Source: JAPWJZ01 sp035626855
GTDB taxonomy: Bacteria > Pseudomonadota > Alphaproteobacteria > Micavibrionales > UBA2020
Assembly (NCBI GenBank): GCA_035626855.1
Contig: DASPMW010000072.1
Span: forward strand, 1-21,236
Direction of reading: 5' to 3'
Length of the DNA: 21,236 nucleotides
Shown here: positions 1 to 6,832 of the stretch, piece after piece
Layout of the letters: every line of letters begins with the position of its first letter
Numbering within the stretch: the stretch's first letter is position 1
Translations under genes and position numbers: made by a program
Notes under the pieces: model-generated
The model's input: only the letters and a program-made list of their open reading frames with translations
Database searches by the model: none
What the model was told of the DNA's origin: nothing

Positions 1-9
1 TGACGGCAC

Positions 10-579
10 CTATTGCTTCTGCCGCGCCGACCACCAGGCCTTCGCCTTGTCCGCCGCGGCATCGACGCCGGGATGGGTGCGGGCATAGTCGCGATAGGCG
101 CGCTGCGCATCGCGGGCTTCGTCCATGTTGTGGTATTTCAGGTCGCGGATTTTTTCGGCGGCGACGTAGTCCTCACCGTCCTGCTTCGCCTTGTAGGCCG
201 CGTAAACGTCCTTTGCCTTGTCGCCGTATTTCTTCGCCTCGTCCGCGTGGTCGCGCTTCCATGCTTCGAAGTTTTTGCGCGCTTCCGCGGTCATCGCGGC
301 CTGGTCCTCGCCATGCGCGGCCTGCCATTCCTTCGCCTTCTCGGCGCGCAGTTTTTTCGCGAGCTCGATGCGGCTTTCGAGCGCGGCTTTATCCTGCGGC
401 GAGAGGCTTTGGTATTTCGCCTGGGCGGCTTCCTGCACGGCGGCGCGGCCCTGCCCCCATTTCTGCTTCCAGTCCTGCGCGGCCGGCGTGGACAGGTCCA
501 CAGGCGCGATTTCTTCATCCGCAAGCGCAGGCGCGGCGGTCAGCAACATGGCGGCGAGGACAGGCAGGTATTTGATCAT
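10..579 (-). CDS. Secreted helical hypothetical protein
   Basis: 189-aa protein of unknown function, probably periplasmic. Residues 1-20 form a signal peptide (MIK, a hydrophobic stretch, then ALA before DEE), which fits signal peptidase I cleavage. The mature part is very rich in Ala, Lys, Glu, Asp and Gln with regularly spaced aromatics. It should be almost entirely alpha-helical or coiled coil, like many small periplasmic helical proteins. There is no cysteine and no catalytic motif. The ATG is preceded by AGGGAG with 6 nt spacing, which supports this start. The next gene upstream lies on the same strand but is separated by an intrinsic terminator, so this gene is probably transcribed on its own. 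Confidence 0.7.
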   Translation of the reverse strand: MIKYLPVLAAMLLTAAPALADEEIAPVDLSTPAAQDWKQKWGQGRAAVQEAAQAKYQSLSPQDKAALESRIELAKKLRAEKAKEWQAAHGEDQAAMTAEARKNFEAWKRDHADEAKKYGDKAKDVYAAYKAKQDGEDYVAAEKIRDLKYHNMDEARDAQRAYRDYARTHPGVDAAADKAKAWWSARQKQ

Positions 580-635
580 GGCAGGCTCCCTGCCCGATTA
601 TAGCCCGAAAGCCCTTAAAAACAGGTTTAGCCATG

Positions 636-660
636 AAAAAAGCCCGCATCGCTGCGGGCT
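636..660 (-). terminator. Rho-independent terminator of the Pro/Ala-rich secreted protein gene
   Basis: A perfect 8-bp stem (641-648 with 653-660; AGCCCGCA/TGCGGGCT) has a 4-nt loop. On the minus strand it runs straight into a U tract formed by the A run at 636-641. It starts 27 nt downstream of the stop codon at 688, so it ends that transcript before the next minus-strand gene. Confidence 0.85.
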
Positions 661-687
661 TTCTCCATATCCTTGATCCTTAACGCC

Positions 688-1404
688 TTATTGCTGGGGC
701 GCGAAGGGGTCCGACGGCGCGGTGTTCGGCGCGAGCGGGTCGGGCGACGGCGACGGCATCGCTTCCGGCGACGGCACGGGGGCGATCGTCGGGTCATTAG
801 CGGGTGCCTGCGAAGGGGTCGTCGGCGCGGTCGGTGCCGGATCCGGCAGCGGGGTCGGCGCGATATCGGCAGGCGGCACGGCGTTGGCGTCGGGCATGAT
901 GGGCGCGGTGCTGTTGCTCACCGGCTCGGCGCTCACATCCGACTGCGCGGGCGCTTCCTGCTGGACAGCGGCCTTCTTCTTTTTCTTCTTCGCGCGGTGC
1001 TTGCGCTTGTATTCCTCGGTGCCGGGGCCGTTCAGGACCAGGCCCTTGGGCAGGCCGTTTTCCTGCGTGTGGATAACGGCGGGGCTGGAGGTCACGGTCT
1101 TGCCATTTGCAGCCGCGATCGCCGATGCGGGCGCGTCAGCCGGCAGCATGGGGGCGCCGGTGCGGACAGCGGTGGTGGTGGTCGTCGTGCTGCTCATGGT
1201 CGGCACGGGCGCATCGCTCATATCGCCCATGGGGGGCGGCGAGGACAGGTCGGGGCCGGGCGCGTTCGGCACGAAGCCCTGCTCGACAGCCGCTTTTTCA
1301 ACGGCGGTCGGCGTGCGTTTCACGGCGGTTTCATTGGCAGTCTGCGCGTAGGCGGGCGCGGCGATCACAATCGCCAGCGCGGTCAAAAGGACGTATTTTT
1401 TCAT
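688..1404 (-). CDS. Secreted Pro/Ala-rich low-complexity protein
   Basis: 238-aa exported protein of unknown function. The N-terminus is a classical signal peptide (MKKYVLL..., ending AYAQ). The mature chain is low complexity: a Ser/Thr stretch with six consecutive Thr, one very basic patch (KRKHRAKKKKKK) near the middle, and a C-terminal third dominated by Pro, Ala and Asp. It is probably disordered in the periplasm or envelope; the Lys patch could bind acidic polymers (inference). Two ATGs lie 6 nt apart. The GGAG element touches the first, at 1410, but sits 6 nt from the second, at 1404, so 1404 is preferred. A terminator follows the gene. Confidence 0.65.
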   Translation of the reverse strand: MKKYVLLTALAIVIAAPAYAQTANETAVKRTPTAVEKAAVEQGFVPNAPGPDLSSPPPMGDMSDAPVPTMSSTTTTTTAVRTGAPMLPADAPASAIAAANGKTVTSSPAVIHTQENGLPKGLVLNGPGTEEYKRKHRAKKKKKKAAVQQEAPAQSDVSAEPVSNSTAPIMPDANAVPPADIAPTPLPDPAPTAPTTPSQAPANDPTIAPVPSPEAMPSPSPDPLAPNTAPSDPFAPQQ

Positions 1405-1800
1405 TTTCATCTCCGGAAAAACTGGGCATGGGCATAAAGCGCCTGCCCCGGCGCATATATGCGATTGCAGCCACTATGCAATGACCGCCGAGCAAAATCC
1501 AGCGGCAACACGAAGATGCTGATAACTATGGGGAAAAATGCCACAGGTAAAAAAATTATTTGACCCCGGCACGAATCGATATACAGTAACCCCATCATGA
1601 TTATCGAAATGAAACATAATCTGACCCACGCAACCCCCTCCGTTCTCCCGAACGGTGCGCAGGCCCGCGACCGACGTATCAGCCGCTGACAGCGGATGGA
1701 GCCTTCCTCGTGGCGTAAACGGGCACAACTCCGAAAATAATTGAACAAAGGCCGTTACCGGCGCCTTTTCACGTTCCTATTTAACTCGGAGTTTAAGACA
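1405..1800. other. Intergenic region between divergent genes
   Basis: This stretch separates the minus-strand secreted-protein gene from the plus-strand glutamate-cysteine ligase and is more AT-rich than its surroundings. No convincing gene was found. A weak sigma70-like pair toward gshA is possible: TTGACC at 1560-1565 and TACAGT at 1582-1587 with a 16-nt spacer. An imperfect GC hairpin (about 1747-1767, AAAGGC...GCCTTT) lies in the presumed gshA leader. The ribosome-binding site CGGAG lies 9 nt before the GTG at 1801. Confidence 0.4.
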
Positions 1801-3228
1801 GTGTCCTCCCAGCAGCACGGTTCCAATACCATCCTCGTCAAAGAAAACCTCGTATCCGATACGGTCGCCCTGATCATCGGTAAAGGCAAGATCGACCCCG
1901 CCGACAAGAAGCTCGGCATCGAGGTCGAAATGCCCTTCGTAAAAAAAAATGACCTCAAGCCCCTCGAATTCAGCGGCAAGAAGAGCATTACCTCCGTCTT
2001 CAACGCGCTCGTCAAAAAAGGCGCTTGGGAAGCGGATGAAATCTCGAACGGCAAGATCACGGGCCTGAAGGGCGAAAGCGGCAATATCTCGCTCGAGCCC
2101 GGCGGCCAGATCGAATATGCCGGCGCGCCGCGCGGCTCGCTTGCGCAGATCGAGAAAGACATCGCCGCCTATTTCGCCGATATCAAATCGATCGGCGACA
2201 GCCAGGGCATCGATATCGTCCCCTTTGGCTTCCACCCGCACCTGACGATCGAGGAAACGCCGTTCATTTCCGAGCGGAGCCGTTTCGCGGCCCTGAAGCC
2301 GGTGTTCGAGGCTGAAAAAGGCTTTGCGGCCTGGGGCCAGTCGTCCTCCGTCCAGCTGACGCTCGACGGCGCGGCGATGGAAGATGCGTTCGGCGCGTTC
2401 AAGCTCGGCCTTATGCTGCAGCCGGTCGCGGCGGCCATGTTCGCCAATTCCCCCTTCGTCAAGGGCGAGGACAGCGGGTTCAAATCGATCCGCCGGGAAA
2501 ACCTGCTGGCGCTCGACAGCCCCTACTACACCGCGCCCGACCACCTGTTCGACAAGGATTTCACGATCCAGGACTGGGCCGCGCATGTGCTGACCGTGCC
2601 GATGAGCTTCGTCGTGCGGAATGACGAATATATTTCCGTCGCGCCGAACCAATTCGGCGAGATGGTCGGCAAGAAACTGCCGGAGCTTGCACATCTGCCG
2701 GAAGACCAGCAATACCTGACGCATAAGGACCTGCTGGACCACACGACCGGCATCAAGCCCGAGATGCTGCTGAAGCCGAACCTGCTGCTCGAATTCCGCG
2801 CGGCGGATCTTGGCCCCTCGCCCCAGCACTGGATGGCGCTGGCCGCGTTCTGGACTGGCATTTTCTATGAGCCGGAAGCGTTCAAGGCGGCGCAGGAATA
2901 TGTTTCCGACTGGTCAAATGCGGAGCGCAGCGCGTTCCGGAAATCGGTCGCGAAAGATGGTCTGTCCGCCACGATCGAGGGCAAAACCGCCCAGCAGGTA
3001 GCACTCGACCTTATCGAAATTTCGAAAAAGGGTTTGCAGAAGATTGAACCGGAAGCGGTCAAAATGCTTGATATACTGACCGAACAGGTCGGTCAGGGCG
3101 TGACGCCCGCCGACCTCGCCCTCGCCAAGTTTGTCGAAAACGGCGGGGATATGGTACAAACGCTGAAACAAAGCCTCCTCCTCGCGCCACAGCAAAAGGC
3201 AAAGGGAGGCCCTGCCGCCACGATGTAA
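1801..3228 (+). CDS. gshA: Glutamate-cysteine ligase, plant/proteobacterial type (GCS2 family)
   Basis: Predicted ATP-dependent ligase joining the gamma-carboxyl of glutamate to cysteine, the first step of glutathione synthesis in the cytosol. The length (475 aa) is close to that of alphaproteobacterial plant-type GshA. Matching family blocks are GIEVEMPF (39-46, usually TEHEKFGF), SLEPGGQIEYAGAP (97-110), LQPVAAAMFANSPF (206-219), VPMSFVVRNDEYISVA (266-281) and EFRAADLGP (331-339, usually MRGADGGP). The changes in the first and last blocks make it a divergent member, so a related amide ligase is possible. I chose GTG 1801 because CGGAG precedes it by 9 nt. A TTG at 1741 is in frame but lacks a ribosome-binding site and adds a non-conserved leader. 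It sits 9 nt upstream of an M14 hydrolase gene, a probable operon. Confidence 0.75.
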   Translation: MSSQQHGSNTILVKENLVSDTVALIIGKGKIDPADKKLGIEVEMPFVKKNDLKPLEFSGKKSITSVFNALVKKGAWEADEISNGKITGLKGESGNISLEPGGQIEYAGAPRGSLAQIEKDIAAYFADIKSIGDSQGIDIVPFGFHPHLTIEETPFISERSRFAALKPVFEAEKGFAAWGQSSSVQLTLDGAAMEDAFGAFKLGLMLQPVAAAMFANSPFVKGEDSGFKSIRRENLLALDSPYYTAPDHLFDKDFTIQDWAAHVLTVPMSFVVRNDEYISVAPNQFGEMVGKKLPELAHLPEDQQYLTHKDLLDHTTGIKPEMLLKPNLLLEFRAADLGPSPQHWMALAAFWTGIFYEPEAFKAAQEYVSDWSNAERSAFRKSVAKDGLSATIEGKTAQQVALDLIEISKKGLQKIEPEAVKMLDILTEQVGQGVTPADLALAKFVENGGDMVQTLKQSLLLAPQQKAKGGPAATM

Positions 3229-3237
3229 GGATAACGC

Positions 3238-4089
3238 ATGCTCGATACCGAGATTTTCGAAGGACGCAACCGCGGGCCCAACCTGCTTGTTTTCGGCGCG
3301 ATTCACGGTAACGAGAAATGCGGGACCCATGCCATCGGCCGCGCGATCATGGAGCTGCGCAGCGCCGTTTTCAAAATTGAAAAAGGCCGCGTGATCTTCG
3401 TGCCGATTTGCCATCCGGAGGCATATCGCGCCGATCAGCGCTATATCGAGGTCAACCTGAACCGCGTGATCCGCAAGCACCCCAAGGTGCTGCGGCATGA
3501 ACACGCGCTCGCCAACGAGCTGACCGCGCTCATCGACAAATGCGACGTGCTCCTCGATCTGCACTCTTATTCGAGCGGCCGGCGGCCCTTCCTGTTCCTC
3601 GACAACGACACGCCGGAACAGCGCGAATTCGCAGCCGCCATGAACATCCCCTACTGGGTGACCGGCTGGAACGATGTCTATGCTGAGCAGCAGGACATGT
3701 CGCAGGGCGACACGACGTCCTATGCTTTCAGCCAGAAGAAAATGGCGCTGCTGATCGAATGCGGGTTGCATGAAGACCCGCAATCGGCCGTGGTCGGTTA
3801 CAAATCATTGCGCGCCGCGCTTGCCTATTACGGCATGGCCGAGCCCTATGAGCGCCACCGCGCGGAGCCGCCATCCGTGATGCGCATGACCAACATGCTG
3901 GTCAAGCAGCGCGAAGGCCGCTTCCTGAAAGACTGGCAGCACCTCGACCCTGTGTCGAAGGGCATGCCGATCCTGCGCTATGACGACGGCGATATCTATA
4001 TGTCCCCCGTCGACGGCGTCGTCCTCCTCCCCGGCAAGAAAACCCGTATCGGCGAGGAATGGGTTTATTTCGGGGTGGAGAGTAAGTGA
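3238..4089 (+). CDS. AstE/aspartoacylase-like M14 zinc hydrolase
   Basis: 283-aa cytosolic zinc-dependent hydrolase of the succinylglutamate desuccinylase/aspartoacylase branch of M14 carboxypeptidases, which cleave N-acyl amino acids or amide bonds. Visible residues are the zinc ligands H23 and E26 (GAIHGNEKCGT), the NxNR element ending at R76 that usually binds the substrate carboxylate, the third zinc ligand H109 (LLDLHSYSSG), and the catalytic glutamate E174 (ALLIECGLHE). A C-terminal beta-rich region (about 215-283) follows, as in AspA. The ATG is preceded by AAGG, which overlaps the stop of gshA, so translation of the two genes is probably coupled. The substrate is unknown; the pairing with a Glu-dependent ligase suggests a glutamyl or acyl-amino acid compound (inference). 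Confidence 0.8.
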   Translation: MLDTEIFEGRNRGPNLLVFGAIHGNEKCGTHAIGRAIMELRSAVFKIEKGRVIFVPICHPEAYRADQRYIEVNLNRVIRKHPKVLRHEHALANELTALIDKCDVLLDLHSYSSGRRPFLFLDNDTPEQREFAAAMNIPYWVTGWNDVYAEQQDMSQGDTTSYAFSQKKMALLIECGLHEDPQSAVVGYKSLRAALAYYGMAEPYERHRAEPPSVMRMTNMLVKQREGRFLKDWQHLDPVSKGMPILRYDDGDIYMSPVDGVVLLPGKKTRIGEEWVYFGVESK

Positions 4090-4098
4090 CGCCATAGG

Positions 4099-4203
4099 CG
4101 TCATCCCCGCCTTGCGCGGGGATCCAGTAGGCTGTCCAGCCGTCATATGAGTCAAGAGACGCGCGGACGCGCTACTGGATGCCCGCGCGAGGCGGGCATG
4201 ACG
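4099..4203. repeat. Large palindromic intergenic repeat (two inverted copies of a 32-bp unit)
   Basis: The left arm at 4099-4130 and right arm at 4172-4203 are near-perfect inverted copies (CGTCATsCCCGCC...CCAGTAG), differing at only a few positions, with a 41-nt spacer. Each arm is itself a small hairpin; in the left arm, CCCCGC at 4105-4110 pairs with GCGGGG at 4116-4121. This resembles the interspersed GTCAT-CCCGC-GCGGG-ATCCAG elements scattered between genes in many alphaproteobacteria. It lies just after the gshA/M14 operon and may end or stabilise that transcript. Confidence 0.8.
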
Positions 4204-4251
4204 CGGGAGCGATGCCTAATCCGTCTCCCGCCAGCTCGGGAGAGGGGGAAG

Positions 4252-4283
4252 AAAAAAAGCCCGCCGGTTTCCCGGCGGGCTTT
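4252..4283 (-). terminator. Rho-independent terminator of the ABC exporter gene
   Basis: A perfect 9-bp GC stem (4259-4267 GCCCGCCGG with 4272-4280 CCGGCGGGC) has a TTTC loop and is extended by three A:T pairs. On the minus strand a run of seven T follows. It begins 18 nt beyond the ABC exporter stop. The T stretch on the plus side is short, so it may also weakly stop read-through from the gshA operon. Confidence 0.9.
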
Positions 4284-4300
4284 CCTGTTTGGGTCGTACC

Positions 4301-6169
4301 TTACTCCGCCACGATCAGGCGGGGCTTGGCGGGTTCGGGTTCTTCTTCGGCTTCCGATCCGGGGATGAGCTCCAGGGCCTGCATGTCGTACAGGGCCTTG
4401 TAGCGTGAACCCGGGCGGCTCATCAGGCTGGCATGGTCGCCCTGCTCGATGATCTGGCCCTTGTCGAAGACCAGGATGCGGTCAGCCTTCTGGATCGTCG
4501 AAAGGCGGTGCGCGATGGTAATCGTCGTGCGGCCTTTCATCAGCTCCTCGAGCGCCATCTGGATGTAATGCTCCGAAATCGAATCCAGGCTCGAGGTTGC
4601 CTCGTCCAGGATCAGTATCGGCGCATCCGACAAGATGGCCCGCGCGATCGCAACCCGCTGGCGCTCGCCGCCCGAGAGCTTCACCCCGCGCTCGCCCACG
4701 AGGGTGTCGTACCCCTTGGGCAGCGTTTCGATGAACTCGTGCGCGAAAGCCTTCTTCGCGGCGGCCACGATTTCTTCCTGGCTCGCGTCGGGCCGCCCGT
4801 AGGCGATGTTTTCCGACAGCGTGCGGTGGAAGAGCGCCGGGTCCTGGGGCACGAGGGAAACCTGCTTGCGCAAGCTTTCCATCGAGACGCCCGCGATATC
4901 CTGCCCGTCGATGCTGATCCGGCCTTCCGTCACGTTGTAGAGACGCTGGATCAGCTTCACGAAAGTGGACTTGCCGGAGCCGGAGGGCCCCACCAAAGCC
5001 AGCTTTTCGCCGGAAGCGATATCTATGCTCATATCCTTATAGATAAGCTTGCCGGTGTTCGGATAGGCGAAGCCGACGCGATCGAACGATATCATGTCGC
5101 GACGGCGGGAGGGCTTGACGACCAGGGGCGCGGCACCAGCCGCGTCCTGCACGTCGTCCTCGCGCATCCAGAACAGGATGATGTCCTCCATATCGGCCGT
5201 TGCGCGCTGCAGGTGCGAGATGTGCATCCCGATATCGCGCAGGTAGCCGCCGATGATGAAGAACGTCGTGATCACGAGCACGATGTCGCCCGGCGTTGCC
5301 TGGCCAGCTTTCCACAGGTAGATCGTGGTCGCGACCATGCTTGCCATCATCAGCAGGCGGAAGACCGAGCGGAACGCATCCGCCGAAACCCCCGTCTGCC
5401 AGGCGTTCATCGCCTTCGCCCGCCAGACATCCGCGACAGCCTGGAATTGCGCGTCTTCACGCTTTTCCGCGCCGAAAGCCTTGACCGTCGGGTTGCCGGT
5501 GATGATATCCGCCAGCGACGCGCCGATCTTGGTGTCCGCCTCGGCCGAGCTTTTGAAGCGCGGCGCGAGAATCTTCACCGACATCCAAATCGAGACGCCG
5601 ACATAGATCGCGATCATCGTGCCGGCGGCAAGGCCCACCAGGGGCAGCTTGATGCCAAGCATGATCGACATGCCGACCATGATCGTGACAGCCGGCAGAA
5701 GACCCATGAGGATGGTGTCCTCGAAGCTGTCGAAGGCCCACATGCCGCGCGTGATCTTGCGCACCGTGCCGCCCGCGAAGGTGTTGGCGTGCCAGTCGGA
5801 GCTGAAACGCTGCACCTTTTGCAGCCCGTCGATCACGATCTTCTGCAGGTTCCGGACCGCAAACGCGTTCCAGAAGAACATCGAGCCGATGCGCAGGGCC
5901 TGGTGCATGAACGCCAGCGCCGCGAAGGCCCAGAATGCCGCCCATGCCTCGTTCCATGCCGATGTATCGCCGGGCGCGTGCCCGACCATCGCATCGACGA
6001 TCCTGCCGGTATAGATCGGCACGACCGCGTCCATGCTCACAGAAGTGAGCATGAAAACCGCTGCGCCGACACCGAACCACTTGTTCGGCCGCCAGTAGTG
6101 CCATGCGAACTTCAGGACGTCCTTGGTGGACACCTGCCGTTCTTTTTTCTCTTCTTCTTCGTCACTCAT
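4301..6169 (-). CDS. ABC exporter, fused permease-ATPase
   Basis: 622-aa inner-membrane half-transporter with N-terminal transmembrane and C-terminal ATPase domains, expected to work as a homodimer (type IV/B-family exporter, MsbA/LmrA-like). The membrane domain covers about residues 30-320. The nucleotide-binding domain shows Walker A GPSGSGKST (394-402), Q-loop Q442, signature LSGGE (498-502), Walker B ILILDE (518-523), D-loop SSLD and H-loop H554, so it should be catalytically competent. The N-terminus (MSDEEEEKKE) and C-terminal tail are acidic and cytosolic. The start is supported by AGGAAAG just upstream. The substrate cannot be deduced: no peptidase domain or substrate gene is adjacent. 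It is a single transcription unit with a strong terminator. Confidence 0.92.
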   Translation of the reverse strand: MSDEEEEKKERQVSTKDVLKFAWHYWRPNKWFGVGAAVFMLTSVSMDAVVPIYTGRIVDAMVGHAPGDTSAWNEAWAAFWAFAALAFMHQALRIGSMFFWNAFAVRNLQKIVIDGLQKVQRFSSDWHANTFAGGTVRKITRGMWAFDSFEDTILMGLLPAVTIMVGMSIMLGIKLPLVGLAAGTMIAIYVGVSIWMSVKILAPRFKSSAEADTKIGASLADIITGNPTVKAFGAEKREDAQFQAVADVWRAKAMNAWQTGVSADAFRSVFRLLMMASMVATTIYLWKAGQATPGDIVLVITTFFIIGGYLRDIGMHISHLQRATADMEDIILFWMREDDVQDAAGAAPLVVKPSRRRDMISFDRVGFAYPNTGKLIYKDMSIDIASGEKLALVGPSGSGKSTFVKLIQRLYNVTEGRISIDGQDIAGVSMESLRKQVSLVPQDPALFHRTLSENIAYGRPDASQEEIVAAAKKAFAHEFIETLPKGYDTLVGERGVKLSGGERQRVAIARAILSDAPILILDEATSSLDSISEHYIQMALEELMKGRTTITIAHRLSTIQKADRILVFDKGQIIEQGDHASLMSRPGSRYKALYDMQALELIPGSEAEEEPEPAKPRLIVAE

Positions 6170-6499
6170 GACTTTCCTGCAGGGCGTTTATTAAACGCGC
6201 CCGCGTTCCCTTGTAAAATCCGTTGATGATCCAGACCACAAGCCTTGCGGCAAGCCAAGTTCAGTCAGTGGCAGTGTTAGGTGACAGAGAGCTGGTGAGT
6301 GCAGCGAGACTGTGACCTGGATCGTTCGTCCGTCCAGGCCAACTGAGACATTATGTCGTCAGCAAAGGCCCGGAAATGAAGCGGTAGTTGAAATATTCAT
6401 AGTCCATTTCCTCCTTCGTTAGGGTTGATGATGTGATGACTATGACACAGAAGAGTGTCACAGGAAAGCGACAAATTATTTTCGCCGCGCAAAACGGTC
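6170..6499. other. Non-coding gap with small structures and a doubtful 18-codon ORF
   Basis: About 330 nt without a convincing gene. It holds a possible 18-codon minus-strand ORF at 6351-6407, preceded by AAGGAGG only 2 nt from its ATG. It also holds a hairpin (CCTGGA...TCCAGG, 6316-6338) in the potential leader of the ABC exporter, and a second hairpin (TGACAC/GTGTCA, 6443-6460) just past the stop of the three-gene operon. The second hairpin lacks a U tract on the operon strand, so it is not a standard terminator. Confidence 0.4.
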
Positions 6500-6814
6500 T
6501 CAGGCTTCCCAGATAACCATCTTGTTAAAGGGACTTTCGCGACAAATTCTATCAATGATTTCAGCGGTGATAAGCGCATCATGCGGCAAAAAAATCACAG
6601 GCACGTCACGATCGTCCATGAGCGTCTTGAAGCTTGCGGGATCATTCGCCGATTTCAGGTCGACCGTCGTGCGGATAATCTCCGCCTGCCAGCTTTTCGG
6701 CGCGATGCGCGCAATGCGGCTGCCATGCCGCACGCCGGCATCCGCTGCATCCGTCGCTTCATGCAGAGCCAGCGTCTGCAGCACGTCGCGCATGTATTTT
6801 GCGTTCACTTGCAT
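6500..6814 (-). CDS. Small conserved-looking protein, third gene of the AAA+/VWA operon
   Basis: 104-aa soluble protein that I do not recognise. It has no signal peptide, membrane segment or cysteine. The sequence alternates helical stretches and short hydrophobic strands (VPVIFL, KMVIW), suggesting a small alpha/beta fold. The start ATG at 6814 has AAGGA about 7 nt upstream. An in-frame TTG at 6829 is rejected because it would place that ribosome-binding site inside the gene. The gene lies 18 nt after the AAA+ ATPase stop, the same spacing as at the previous junction, so it is almost certainly co-expressed. It may be an adaptor or substrate of the AAA+/VWA machine (inference from position only). 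Confidence 0.7.
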   Translation of the reverse strand: MQVNAKYMRDVLQTLALHEATDAADAGVRHGSRIARIAPKSWQAEIIRTTVDLKSANDPASFKTLMDDRDVPVIFLPHDALITAEIIDRICRESPFNKMVIWEA

Positions 6815-6832
6815 GACTGTTCCTTTCAACGG

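Noticed and set aside
1777..2829. 350-codon minus-strand open frame opposite gshA
   Set aside because: Antisense shadow; the plus strand has conserved GCS2 blocks.
4433..6226. 597-codon plus-strand open frame opposite the ABC exporter
   Set aside because: Antisense shadow: Arg/His/Asp-rich and without motifs, while the minus strand carries every ABC signature.
6226..6315. 29-codon plus-strand ORF in the gap upstream of the ABC exporter
   Set aside because: No ribosome-binding site, codon use unlike neighbouring genes, no recognisable product.
6443..6460. Hairpin after the three-gene operon as intrinsic terminator
   Set aside because: The 6-bp stem is AT/GC mixed and no U tract follows on the operon strand.
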